This document shows positions 8,170 through 16,250 of a DNA stretch of 38,241 nt, in pieces (the first letter of the stretch is position 1; each line of letters opens with the position of its first letter). The translations under genes and the position numbers were made by a program. The notes below the pieces were generated by a model that had not been told where the DNA came from, searched no databases, and saw nothing but the letters and a program-made list of their open reading frames with translations. The DNA comes from Pseudoselenomonas ruminantium. GTDB lineage: Bacteria > Bacillota > Negativicutes > Selenomonadales > Selenomonadaceae. The DNA is taken from the NCBI GenBank assembly GCA_015058575.1, contig SVBZ01000018.1, positions 1 to 38,241 of the forward strand, given 5' to 3'.

Positions 8170-8817
8170 TCAGCGGAATTTATTCGGCCGCGGATGAAAC
8201 AGATGCCAGCCATAATGCAGGGCACTGAGCCGCAAGCCGACCACTACGGCAAAGCAGAGCCAGGCCATCCCCAGAAGGCCGATATACGGATAGAGCAGGC
8301 ACGAGATGAGCGCGCCAACCAGCGATGCCGTTGCATAGATGTCCTTATAGAGCACCACCGGCATGCGCTGGGCCATAATGTCGCGCAAGATGCCGCCGCC
8401 CACTGCCGTGATGATGCCCAGCAATACCGGCAGCAGATACGGATTGCCGTTTTCATGTGCCAATCCTGTCAGCATGCCCGTAATCGTGAACGATGCCAGC
8501 CCGATTGTATCACAGATATTGTAGAGCCATATGATATGGCGCTTGCCACGATGCGATACCCAGCCGGCCGAATACAGCCAGCTGACCAGCGCTGCAGTCA
8601 CCATCGCGAGTACAAAATCCGTGATATTACAAAGCGCGACCGGCGGCGTAATGCCAGCCAGCACATCGCGCACCATACCGCCGCCCACCGCCGTGAGCAA
8701 AGCCAGTACGATGACCCCGAATACATCCATGCGTTTCTCGATAGCCACCATTGCTCCCGATACAGCAAATGCAATAGTGCCCATGATATCAAAAATCTCC
8801 CAAGTCAAACTCTCCAA
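8170..8817 (-). CDS. TRIC-type (UPF0126/YicG) membrane channel protein
   Basis: The protein (215 aa) is nearly all hydrophobic helices, with two internally repeated halves, each carrying the signature GGG-x-x-RD (GGGMVRD at 45-51 and GGGILRD at 140-146). This is the bacterial trimeric intracellular cation channel family, formerly UPF0126; it conducts monovalent cations through a pore in each protomer. The start is a TTG at 8817 with a weak GAGGAT site; an ATG 11 codons inside would cut into the first helix. It stands alone on the minus strand with divergent spacing to the chemoreceptor gene. No functional link to its neighbours is apparent. Confidence 0.85.
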   Translation of the reverse strand: MESLTWEIFDIMGTIAFAVSGAMVAIEKRMDVFGVIVLALLTAVGGGMVRDVLAGITPPVALCNITDFVLAMVTAALVSWLYSAGWVSHRGKRHIIWLYNICDTIGLASFTITGMLTGLAHENGNPYLLPVLLGIITAVGGGILRDIMAQRMPVVLYKDIYATASLVGALISCLLYPYIGLLGMAWLCFAVVVGLRLSALHYGWHLFHPRPNKFR

Positions 8818-9023
8818 AATCCTGCCATCCTCTCGCTTTTATCTCCCCCTATCGTACAGCAGCGGCTCCGCCGCCGTCAATACAGCCGGCAACTCTGCTG
8901 GTAAAAAAATGAAATATTCCTTGCGCCTTACTGCTTTCGCAGCAGGATTTCATCTCTTTTTAACGAATACGTAAATATGCTTGTTAGGAAACGGTCACTA
9001 GACAAATTGAAAGAGGGATACGT

Positions 9024-10994
9024 ATGGGATTAAAACAAAAATTCATGATACTATCTGGTATCATGGGCCTGCTGATGGCAGCGGTCTCAATCATCGGTTA
9101 CTTCATGGCCAGCAGCGATCTGCAAAAAAGCGTCGACAGTGAACTGCGGGCCACCGTCTCGCGTGAGGCCATGACACTTGACGGCTGGCTGCGCGAGAAA
9201 CGCGCCTTCGGCGAAGCCACCACGAACTACATGACCAGCCTCAACGGCAATTACGATGTCATGCACAACAAAGAAACACTGGGCACGACGATTTCTGATA
9301 AGGAAATCCTCGAAATGACCGGTGGTACCGAAGATGGCTGGTGGATGGGCTTCTACACGGGTGACAAGACAGGCAAACGCGATCCGCGCGAGCGTCCCTG
9401 GTATAAAGAAGCAAAAGCGCAGGACAAAGTGTTGTTCACGGATGCCTATATCGCAGCCAGCACCGGCAAGCTGGTCGTATCGGTAGCCGCCCCTGTCAAG
9501 GCTGATGGCAAATTCATCGGCGCTACCTGCGTCGATATCGCGCTGGATGCCCTGGCAGAGCAAGCCAACAAGATGAAATACCACGGCGAAGGCGCAGGTA
9601 TCATCATGGAAAAAAGCGGCAACATCCTCGCCACCTCCGGTGCTGGCGAGCAAATGAAGAGCTTCAAAGATATCGACGGTCTTGGCAGCCATTTCGACGA
9701 AATGGTCAAGAACGGCGAGGGGTATTTCGAAGCGACGATCAATGGCGAGTCAAAAGTCTTTGCCTACCAGACCGTGCCCTCCACCGGTTGGATCATGGGC
9801 ATTTCGGTGCCGACTTCCTTCGTCTTTGCCTCGCTTAGCCACCTGCGGCTGGTATTTGGCATCCTTACCATCATCGGTTTGCTGCTGGTCTCTCTGATCT
9901 GCCGCAGCTTCGCCCTGCGCATCACCGAGCCTGTGAGCAAGCTCGAATCTCATGCCTCGCAGATGGCCGAAGGCAATCTGGCCATCGATGCCCTGCCGAT
10001 AGAGTCTGCTGATGAAATTGGCTCGCTGACAAAAGCCTTCAACACCATGAGCAGCAATCTGCGCAAACTCATCGCTCAGATGGCAACAACAAGCGAGCAG
10101 GTCGCAGCTTCGTCGGAGGAGCTCACAGCCAACGCGCAGCAATCGGCTGACGCCTCCGTGCATGTAGCGGAAACCGTCGGCGAAGTTTCCATCAGTATGG
10201 AAAAGCAGCTTAGCGATATCGACGGTGCCAAGAAGAATGTCGACGAAGTCTACGCCGATGTCTCTGCTATGGCGGATAAGGCCCGCACCGTCACTGAAAC
10301 CTCCAACCAGACAGCTGAAGCTGCCCAGAAGGGATCACAGCTCATGGAAAACGCCGTGAAACGCATGGGCAATATCGAACAAAGCGTCATGGCCTCGGCA
10401 GAAGTCGTCCAGAAGCTCGGCGAAAACAGCAATCAGATTGGCCAGATTGTCGAAGCCATCTCCTCGATTGCTGAGCAAACCAACCTGCTGTCTCTCAACG
10501 CTGCCATTGAAGCTGCCCGTGCTGGCGAACACGGCCGCGGCTTTGCCGTCGTCGCCGAAGAAGTGCGCAAGCTGGCCTCGGAGTCACAGGAATCAGCCGA
10601 GCAAATCAAGGCACGCATCGCCTCTATCCAGAACGATACATACGAAGCGGTAAAAGCCATGCAGAACGGCAAGGATGAAGTCCAGTCCGGCACAATGGCC
10701 ATCCGCGAAGTCGGCGAGCAATTCGAGGGTATCCTCACGATGGTCAACGGCATCAAGACACAGATGGATGAAATCAACCACTCTGTAAAAACTGTGGCCC
10801 AAGGCACTGGCAATATCGTTACTGCCGTTGACTCCATCGACACCATCAGCCGCAAAACCTCGGAAAATACCCAGACCATCTCGGCAGCCACCGAAGAGCA
10901 ATCGGCATCGAATGAAGAGATTGCCGCAGCCTCCCAGGCCCTGGCTCATATGGCTACTGACATGCAGACAGCCATCGGCAGATTCAAGATCTGA
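9024..10994 (+). CDS. Methyl-accepting chemotaxis protein with dCache sensor
   Basis: The protein has 656 aa. TM1 is at 8-28. An extracytoplasmic dCache_1 domain spans about 30-268; RPWY (124-127), TDAYI and CVDIALD resemble the amino-acid-binding dCache motif by eye. TM2 is at 271-297, HAMP at about 296-350 ([10 protein letters not shown] to SNLRKLI), and the signalling domain runs to the end, with its hairpin tip around [19 protein letters not shown]. It would link ligand binding outside the cytoplasmic membrane to CheA kinase activity. The ribosome site is AAAGAGGG. It is the only long plus-strand gene and is followed by a strong terminator. No che or flagellar genes are nearby. Confidence 0.95.
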   Translation: MGLKQKFMILSGIMGLLMAAVSIIGYFMASSDLQKSVDSELRATVSREAMTLDGWLREKRAFGEATTNYMTSLNGNYDVMHNKETLGTTISDKEILEMTGGTEDGWWMGFYTGDKTGKRDPRERPWYKEAKAQDKVLFTDAYIAASTGKLVVSVAAPVKADGKFIGATCVDIALDALAEQANKMKYHGEGAGIIMEKSGNILATSGAGEQMKSFKDIDGLGSHFDEMVKNGEGYFEATINGESKVFAYQTVPSTGWIMGISVPTSFVFASLSHLRLVFGILTIIGLLLVSLICRSFALRITEPVSKLESHASQMAEGNLAIDALPIESADEIGSLTKAFNTMSSNLRKLIAQMATTSEQVAASSEELTANAQQSADASVHVAETVGEVSISMEKQLSDIDGAKKNVDEVYADVSAMADKARTVTETSNQTAEAAQKGSQLMENAVKRMGNIEQSVMASAEVVQKLGENSNQIGQIVEAISSIAEQTNLLSLNAAIEAARAGEHGRGFAVVAEEVRKLASESQESAEQIKARIASIQNDTYEAVKAMQNGKDEVQSGTMAIREVGEQFEGILTMVNGIKTQMDEINHSVKTVAQGTGNIVTAVDSIDTISRKTSENTQTISAATEEQSASNEEIAAASQALAHMATDMQTAIGRFKI

Positions 10995-11017
10995 TATGGC
11001 CTTCCATCAATGACAGA

Positions 11018-11051
11018 AACGGGCAATCCCCTAGGGATTGCCCGTTTTTTG
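11018..11051 (+). terminator. Bidirectional intrinsic terminator
   Basis: The arms AACGGGCAATCCC (11018-11030) and GGGATTGCCCGTT pair perfectly over 13 bp around a 3-nt loop and are followed by six T. It ends the chemoreceptor transcript and, read on the minus strand, the small membrane protein gene 14 bp beyond. Confidence 0.95.
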
Positions 11052-11065
11052 TACCCACAATCCGC

Positions 11066-11254
11066 TCAGCTGCGGAAAACATACAGGAACACAGCCAGTA
11101 GCACCAGCCCCAGTCCCAGCGATATCCCGCAGAGTTTCACCTCAACGGAGGAAAGATCCGTCCATTCTTCGTTCTGCTGGACAAGTTCCGGATGTTCTTC
11201 ATAACTGCTGGCTTCTATCGCTGCAGTTCTATTCTTGATGGCAAGATCACTCAT
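11066..11254 (-). CDS. Small single-pass membrane protein, unknown function
   Basis: The protein has 62 aa: a charged, Glu-rich N-terminal 40 residues (EEHPELVQQNEEW) and one hydrophobic helix (about 41-60, ending LYVFRS). The ATG has AAAGGATG about 8 nt upstream and lies 19 bp after the stop of the exporter gene, so the two are probably cotranscribed, ending at the shared terminator. I do not recognise the family. Its position suggests an accessory or regulatory subunit of the YeiH-type exporter, but that is only inference from linkage. Confidence 0.7.
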   Translation of the reverse strand: MSDLAIKNRTAAIEASSYEEHPELVQQNEEWTDLSSVEVKLCGISLGLGLVLLAVFLYVFRS

Positions 11255-11273
11255 GATATTTCATCCTTTCTAT

Positions 11274-12758
11274 TTACGAAGCAACCACCGGCGGCAGGAT
11301 GCCATGGTAGAACAGATACGAAATGCCAAGGCCTACCCAGAGGATAAAGCCGAATAGCGCAAGGGCATAGACGCCGACGATGCGGCCAAGTCCTTCGGCC
11401 CAAAGCTTGCGCACATTGGTAATGAGGCCAATGGAGAAGAAGCAAAGACCAAAGAAGATACTGCGCAACAAGTTGGCCTGTCCGGCACCAGCCCCAGCGG
11501 CTTTTACGATATCGGGATTCGTGATACCCCAGAGGAACACACCACCAAATACCACGAGAAAACCAATCAGGAATTTCGGGAAACGGTCGCCAATCTCGCG
11601 GAAGGAAACCTTGTAGGATTTGCCTTCGCTGCGTTTGGTGCCGATCTGATAGACAGACCAGACAACAGCCAGCACGAAGGCCCAAATACCGATAAACACA
11701 TCGATGAACACCTTCGCCGTAGTGGCCGCCATCAGCGTCCAGCCCTCCTGATAATTCACGCCATACTCAGCCAAGGCTTTAGCGCGAATCAGCGAATCGG
11801 TGATGGCCCCAGAGGCAATGGCACCGCCATCACTCTTGACGGCCAGGCCCATCCAGGCGCCAGCCACCAGCGGATCATCCGCAAAAAACGTGGTGGCAAT
11901 CCACGGCAGGATCAATAGCTCCACCGCTACGAATACGATAATGACCAAGGAAAGCACCGTCGGCACGATTGCTCTGGCCCGAATGGCACTGCCCGTGGCA
12001 ATCGCAGCGGCCACACCGCAGATGGAAATCCCCGAAGCCATCGGTGCCGCCCATTCCGGCGTAAACTTGAAGAACTTGCGGGCAATGATATAAACGACTG
12101 GCCAGTAAATCAGATACGCTTCAACTACTGCGCAGATACCGCGGAAAATAACGGTACTCGCCAGCCCCATCGCACCGACTGTCTTTATGGCAATTGTCAT
12201 GCCTAAGATAACGATACCTGTTTTGATATACCACTCCGGCTTGGCAGCTGTGGACAGGAAAGCCGCAGCCTTCGGAAAGAAATTCCCGATGATAAGGCCA
12301 AGCACCAAGGCAATGACAAAGCCGAGCTCACCGAGCCCCAATGACCAGCCGATGCCAAACTTCTCCAGATTGTTCGGCGTAGCTGCCAGATACGCAAAGT
12401 TTCCCGCAGTATTAGCAGCCACTGTTACCCAGTAGAGAATCGTAAAACCGGCCACAAAGCGCTTGACCGAACTTCCCATGAAGTACGCTCCCGCCGTCGT
12501 GAGGATGAGCAGGAACAAATATGTCGCCAGCATCGAGCCAAAGCCCCCGAGGAAAGCAAATTCCTTGGAATTCGGGGCCACGGCCTTGCCGATATCCGAC
12601 CAGACATTGTACTTGGCGACCCATCCCAAAAGGTCAACACCTGCTGCCTGTCCTGCCCCTAAGGCAACGATCAAAAGCCCCAGCCATACGGCCCACCAAT
12701 CTTCACTCTTGAAAAATCCCGGTTTCTGTACGAGCAGTTCATGTGGTTCTGCTGTCAT
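11274..12758 (-). CDS. YeiH/UPF0324-family putative sulfate exporter
   Basis: The protein (494 aa from the ATG at 12758, with AAAGGAG upstream) has about a dozen hydrophobic segments, and glycine-rich helices such as GISICGVAAAIATGSAI and LGMTIAIKTVGAMGLAST typical of the YeiH/YeeH family (Cons_hypoth698). It is longer than the usual 330-350 aa because of an N-terminal hydrophilic stretch plus extra helices. Family members are annotated as putative sulfate exporters, and relatives occur with sulfonate-degradation genes. An in-frame extension to 12884 runs through the leader hairpin and was rejected. It has its own promoter and an attenuator-like leader, and is followed by a 62-aa membrane protein gene. 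Confidence 0.85.
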   Translation of the reverse strand: MTAEPHELLVQKPGFFKSEDWWAVWLGLLIVALGAGQAAGVDLLGWVAKYNVWSDIGKAVAPNSKEFAFLGGFGSMLATYLFLLILTTAGAYFMGSSVKRFVAGFTILYWVTVAANTAGNFAYLAATPNNLEKFGIGWSLGLGELGFVIALVLGLIIGNFFPKAAAFLSTAAKPEWYIKTGIVILGMTIAIKTVGAMGLASTVIFRGICAVVEAYLIYWPVVYIIARKFFKFTPEWAAPMASGISICGVAAAIATGSAIRARAIVPTVLSLVIIVFVAVELLILPWIATTFFADDPLVAGAWMGLAVKSDGGAIASGAITDSLIRAKALAEYGVNYQEGWTLMAATTAKVFIDVFIGIWAFVLAVVWSVYQIGTKRSEGKSYKVSFREIGDRFPKFLIGFLVVFGGVFLWGITNPDIVKAAGAGAGQANLLRSIFFGLCFFSIGLITNVRKLWAEGLGRIVGVYALALFGFILWVGLGISYLFYHGILPPVVAS

Positions 12759-12824
12759 ACCAATCCACTCCTTTCTTACGAGCCCTATCCTTGACGAATA
12801 ATAAAGATGATTGCTGATAGAAAC

Positions 12825-12900
12825 AAAAAAGAGGTTCCAAGGACAGCCTCCAGCCCAAAGCTTTGCTGTCCTTGGAACCTCCAATTTTTTGGTCAGTTCC
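12825..12900 (-). promoter_or_regulatory. Attenuator: terminator with overlapping antiterminator
   Basis: The transcript can form a perfect 17-bp terminator (arms 12865-12881 and 12831-12847, then six U). Just 5' of it, 12874-12900 can instead pair as GGAAC/GTTCC plus CCAA/TTGG, consuming the terminator's 5' arm. The two folds exclude each other. It lies between the exporter promoter and gene, so it would gate read-through. The signal (metabolite, protein or ribosome) is not visible. Confidence 0.75.
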
Positions 12901-12913
12901 TATCGTTGCTGAT

Positions 12914-12942
12914 ACTATATCATATCATGCATATATAGTCAA
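12914..12942 (-). promoter_or_regulatory. Promoter of the YeiH-type exporter
   Basis: The boxes TTGACT (12937-12942) and TATAGT (12914-12919) have 17-bp spacing. The -35 is embedded in ACATATTGAC, shared with two other promoters here. It lies directly after the homocysteine methyltransferase stop codon. Confidence 0.75.
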
Positions 12943-12950
12943 TATGTTTT

Positions 12951-13895
12951 TTATCTTTTCTCCTGCAACGACTGCCGCAGCGCGGCAATGCCGCGGATAT
13001 CATCCGGCGTCGTGCGGCAACAACCGCCGATGAGACGAGCCCCAGCCTCATACCACTGACGCACGAATTCATGATATGGCGTCGCACTGCCATGCCAGGT
13101 CTTCGTCACCGCATCGTAAGTCTCTCCCGTATTCGGGTAAACGACCACTGGCTTATCCGTCTGCTCCCGGATACGGCGGATAAGTCCTGCCACATGCTGC
13201 GGCGCCGTACAGTTGATGCCGATAGCCGCAACCTGTGACTGCTTATCGAGGAAATGCGCACAATCCGCTATATCATCCCCGCCACAAGTATGCACCTCAT
13301 CACGGCACGAGAAAGAAATCCAGGCCCCCGCCGCAGGATAACGCTGTAAATCCGCCAGGATTGCCTCGGCCTCAGAAAGGAGCGGCAAAGTCTCACAGGC
13401 CAGGATATCCGGCGCGGCCGCGACGAGGATAGCGAGCCGTTCGGCATGAAAATCCGCCAGCTCGGCACGGCTGGCCGAGTAGTCGCCACGGTACTCCGAG
13501 CCATCTGCCAAATACGCACCATATGGACCAACAGAGGCTGCGACTAGCGGACGCGGCCGCTGTCCCGCCTTCGCATTCGCCTGCCAATAATCATCACGGG
13601 CTTCCTGTACCAAGCGCACCGATCGCGTGATGAGCGCCTTGGCCTGCTCACGCGTAAAGCCCTTCTTCTCAAAGCCCTCAACAGTCGCCTGATAACTCGC
13701 ACTCGTGGAAATATCGGCGCCAGCCGCATAATAATCATGATGTACAGCCCGCACGAGCTCCGGCTGCTCAAAGAGCGCCTTGGCAGACCAGAGTTCATCA
13801 TTCGTATCAAAGCCGCGCCGCGCCAGCTCCGTGCCAAAGGCACCATCCAACACGATGAGGGGATATTCCTGCAAATATTCTGCTATCGTATTCAT
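12951..13895 (-). CDS. mmuM: Homocysteine S-methyltransferase (MmuM-like)
   Basis: The protein (314 aa) is the usual length for MmuM/YagD. It starts with VLDGAFGTELARRGFD and has the zinc ligands Cys229 (GINCTAP) and Cys292-Cys293 (IGGCCRTTP), which activate the homocysteine thiol. It transfers a methyl group from S-methylmethionine (or S-adenosylmethionine) to homocysteine, giving methionine in the cytoplasm. The ATG has GGGAGGAT upstream and follows the binding lipoprotein stop by 21 bp. The pairing suggests that the binding protein captures S-methylmethionine or another sulfur amino acid, but the cognate permease and ATPase are not in the window. Confidence 0.93.
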   Translation of the reverse strand: MNTIAEYLQEYPLIVLDGAFGTELARRGFDTNDELWSAKALFEQPELVRAVHHDYYAAGADISTSASYQATVEGFEKKGFTREQAKALITRSVRLVQEARDDYWQANAKAGQRPRPLVAASVGPYGAYLADGSEYRGDYSASRAELADFHAERLAILVAAAPDILACETLPLLSEAEAILADLQRYPAAGAWISFSCRDEVHTCGGDDIADCAHFLDKQSQVAAIGINCTAPQHVAGLIRRIREQTDKPVVVYPNTGETYDAVTKTWHGSATPYHEFVRQWYEAGARLIGGCCRTTPDDIRGIAALRQSLQEKR

Positions 13896-13916
13896 GGTTA
13901 TCCTCCCGCTGCCGTC

Positions 13917-14720
13917 TTACTGCAGCAATTCCTGCGGTGGTTCCTTACCAAACCATTTCTGGTAGATTTCACGGAACTTGCCATTTTTCTTGATAGTTGC
14001 CAGTCCATCGTTCAACTTCTGCAATACCTCCGTATTGCCCTTGAGTACCGCAATGCCGAGATCTTCCTGCGTCAAAGCAACCTCAGCCACGCGGACATTC
14101 TTGTTGTTCGTATGGCTCACATAATATTCATTCGTAGGGATGTCGTTGATGACGGCATCCACCCCGCCATTCTGCACTTCAAGGAAGGCCTCATTGATGG
14201 CATTGAACACGCGGACATCTGCCCCTGGAACCTTGCGGGCCGCTTCCTCGCCCGTCGAACCAATCGATACACCAATCTTCTTGCCCTCAAGGTCTTTCGC
14301 CGTCTTGATGGTATCGTTATCGGCCTTTACCACTACCCCCAGACCGGCAATGTAATAGCGTTCTGTGAAATCTACATTCTTCTTGCGCTCATCGGTAATA
14401 GTGATATCGTTGATTGCCACGTCGATATCCTTCGACTGCAGCGCGGGAATCAAGCCATCGAATGCGCGATTGCTGATGGATACATCAAAGCCCTCAACCT
14501 CGCCGATTGCCTTGATGATGTCCACGTCAAAGCCAACATAGTCATTTGACGCAGAATCCTGCGCCCCAAACGGCGGATAGCTCGCATCCATGCCGACTTT
14601 GAGCACCGGCCTTTGCCCCTGCTCCCCCGAGCTCGCTGCCTGCTGGTCATTCGCGCAGCCACTAAATACCGCCGCCGCAGCAAACACAATTGTAAGTATC
14701 AAAAGGATAGTTTTTCTCAT
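13917..14720 (-). CDS. Polar amino-acid ABC transporter substrate-binding lipoprotein
   Basis: The protein (267 aa from the ATG at 14720, with GGAGGTA upstream) has a lipoprotein signal peptide ending VFSGC-AN. The mature part is a family 3 periplasmic-binding fold: LKVGMDASYPPFG, FDVDIIKAIGE, VDFTERYYIAGLGVVVK, and GKKIGVSIGSTGEEAA. This is the cystine/glutamine/arginine binder group (TcyA/FliY/GlnH-like). It is tethered outside the cytoplasmic membrane and delivers its ligand to a permease not present here. Cotranscription with mmuM and the location beside sulfur genes favour a sulfur-containing ligand; ligand residues alone do not settle it. Confidence 0.88.
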   Translation of the reverse strand: MRKTILLILTIVFAAAAVFSGCANDQQAASSGEQGQRPVLKVGMDASYPPFGAQDSASNDYVGFDVDIIKAIGEVEGFDVSISNRAFDGLIPALQSKDIDVAINDITITDERKKNVDFTERYYIAGLGVVVKADNDTIKTAKDLEGKKIGVSIGSTGEEAARKVPGADVRVFNAINEAFLEVQNGGVDAVINDIPTNEYYVSHTNNKNVRVAEVALTQEDLGIAVLKGNTEVLQKLNDGLATIKKNGKFREIYQKWFGKEPPQELLQ

Positions 14721-14770
14721 ACAGTGTACCTCCACAGCTACATATAATGCAACATTGTTACGTTAAAAGA

Positions 14771-14799
14771 AGTATACATCCTTATACATACTATGTCAA
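14771..14799 (-). promoter_or_regulatory. Promoter of the binding-protein/mmuM operon
   Basis: The boxes TTGACA (14794-14799) and TATACT (14771-14776) have 17-bp spacing and are preceded by AACATAT, as in the exporter promoter. The leader is short (about 45 nt) and has no terminator, unlike the other sulfur promoters. Confidence 0.8.
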
Positions 14800-15080
14800 T
14801 ATGTTTTATAAATACATTATCATATTAACTCTGCAAATTGCAGTTTGTCTGTTAGTTCGTGGTTAAAATAACCTTGGTAGAGCTCAGCTTGGGTGGGGGC
14901 GGGTAACTAAGTCCGTAAAACTTTGCGGACGGCCCATTTAGCGGAAACAGAAAAAGCACTACCCCGTGAACCCCGCGCTTCGCAGCAGCGCGATTCCATA
15001 CGGACGCATATACCTTATCCGATCGCTTCGTTGCCTCCTTAGGGGAAGGCTGGAACTGACCGTCAAACTGAAATTCAACG
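14800..15080. other. Non-coding spacer with degenerate repeat-like sequence
   Basis: I find no credible gene here. It holds two simple hairpins (GTCCG/CGGAC at 14911-14930 and CGCGC/GCGCG at 14974-14992) and a GCCTCCTTAGGGGAAGG string near 15030 that resembles short repeats common in Firmicutes intergenic DNA. It may be a decayed mobile or repeat element. Confidence 0.4.
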
Positions 15081-15117
15081 AAAAAATCCGCTAGCTCTCT
15101 ACTGAGCCAGCGGATTC
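15081..15117 (-). terminator. Intrinsic terminator after the first cysE
   Basis: On the minus strand AATCCGCTGGCTC pairs with GAGCTAGCGGATT, followed by a T-run. It lies 11 bp after the stop of the serine acetyltransferase. Confidence 0.85.
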
Positions 15118-15127
15118 AAACCGTTCC

Positions 15128-16084
15128 TCATATTACATAAAACCAAGCGGCATCTGGATACGCCTCGATTTCCTGCACTTCGCGTTTTCCTTGGTTGTAG
15201 CGCAGTTCCTGATTCTTGACGCTGACCTTGGTGCCAGGCGCAATGGACTTTGTCAGGAAGACGTTACCGCCGATGACTGCGCCCTTACCAATGACCGTCT
15301 CACCGCCAAGGATTGATGCTCCCGAGTAGATTGTCACATGATCCTCGATGGTCGGATGGCGTTTCTTGTTGAACAGCTTGCGGCCGCCAGAAGTCGACAA
15401 CGCGCCCAAGGTCACGCCCTGATATACCTTGACGTGCTCACCAATCTCAGTCGTCTCGCCGATGACGATGCCTGTGCCGTGGTCAATCATGAAGTACTTG
15501 CCAATCGTCGCACCAGGGTTGATGTCGATGCCCGTCTTGCTATGGGCAAGCTCCGTCATGATGCGCGGGATTACCGGGACGCCAAGCTCATAGAGCACAT
15601 GGGCAAAGCGGAAAATCGTGATCGCGTAGAGTCCCGGATAGGCAAAGATGATTTCGTCGGCACTCTCGGCGGCGGGATCGCCGTCAAAGACCGCCTCGAC
15701 ATCGGTTGCCAGGTACTCGCGGATCTCAGGGATACGGCGCAGGAACGCCAGCGTGATCTTCTGGGCTTCAACGCGTGTTTCCTCCAGCTTTTCCTCGTCG
15801 GGATGCTCCCCATAACGCAGGGCGATAGCAATCTGCTTGTTGAGACGGAAGGCGATATCCTCGATGACCATCGACAGGTTGTTGCGGATATCGTAGATGC
15901 GGTAGCTCTTGTCCTTCGTAAATCCCGGATAGGCCACGCGCACGAGTTCCTGGATCAATTCATAGATAACCTTCGTGTCCGGCTGGTTGAATACGTCGAG
16001 TTTATCGATATGGCGTTTCTTGTCATAATCCGCCAATATATCTTTCGTAATATCATGTATCTCCGTTGAAATATAGTCCTTCAT
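15128..16084 (-). CDS. cysE: Serine O-acetyltransferase (CysE/EpsC), copy 1
   Basis: The protein (318 aa) has an N-terminal helical domain (1-180, including KLDVFNQPDTKVIYELI and DPAAESADEIIFAYPGL) and a left-handed beta-helix of hexapeptide repeats (HSKTGIDINPGATIGKYF, then IDHGTGIVIGETT with the catalytic His). It ends FYVI; a C-terminal Ile is what docks CysE into cysteine synthase. It makes O-acetylserine from serine and acetyl-CoA. The ATG at 16084 has GAAGGAG upstream; the frame extending to 16180 crosses the leader terminator. Length and most residues match the second copy at 20444-21400. It lies downstream of the encapsulin and desulfurase genes but has its own promoter and terminator-bearing leader. 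Confidence 0.95.
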   Translation of the reverse strand: MKDYISTEIHDITKDILADYDKKRHIDKLDVFNQPDTKVIYELIQELVRVAYPGFTKDKSYRIYDIRNNLSMVIEDIAFRLNKQIAIALRYGEHPDEEKLEETRVEAQKITLAFLRRIPEIREYLATDVEAVFDGDPAAESADEIIFAYPGLYAITIFRFAHVLYELGVPVIPRIMTELAHSKTGIDINPGATIGKYFMIDHGTGIVIGETTEIGEHVKVYQGVTLGALSTSGGRKLFNKKRHPTIEDHVTIYSGASILGGETVIGKGAVIGGNVFLTKSIAPGTKVSVKNQELRYNQGKREVQEIEAYPDAAWFYVI

Positions 16085-16120
16085 GCTGATACTCCTTCTG
16101 GCAATATCCATATAATATAC

Positions 16121-16165
16121 AAAAAAGGTTCCAAAACCTGTCCAAAACAGGATTCGGAACCCTTT
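16121..16165 (-). terminator. Leader terminator upstream of cysE copy 1
   Basis: On the minus strand GGTTCC-gaat-CCTGT pairs with ACAGG-tttt-GGAACC, then TTTTTT. It lies downstream of the cysE promoter and upstream of its ribosome site, so it would terminate both desulfurase read-through and the cysE transcript itself unless relieved. I found only a weak alternative pairing (GGACAG with CTGTTT). Confidence 0.85.
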
Positions 16166-16194
16166 GATCTGTCCACTCATTGGATTCTTGTTTC

Positions 16195-16223
16195 ATGGTA
16201 GCATACAAGCATACATCTGTCAA
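16195..16223 (-). promoter_or_regulatory. Promoter of cysE copy 1
   Basis: The -35 box TTGACA (16218-16223) and -10 box TACCAT (16195-16200) are separated by 17 bp. It lies 27 bp after the stop codon of the desulfurase. Confidence 0.65.
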
Positions 16224-16250
16224 TCAAAACCCACAAGTGCCAAAGCGAAT

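Noticed and set aside
12759..12884. Upstream extension of the exporter
   Set aside because: It crosses the leader terminator, and the ATG at 12758 has the ribosome site and a family-like start.
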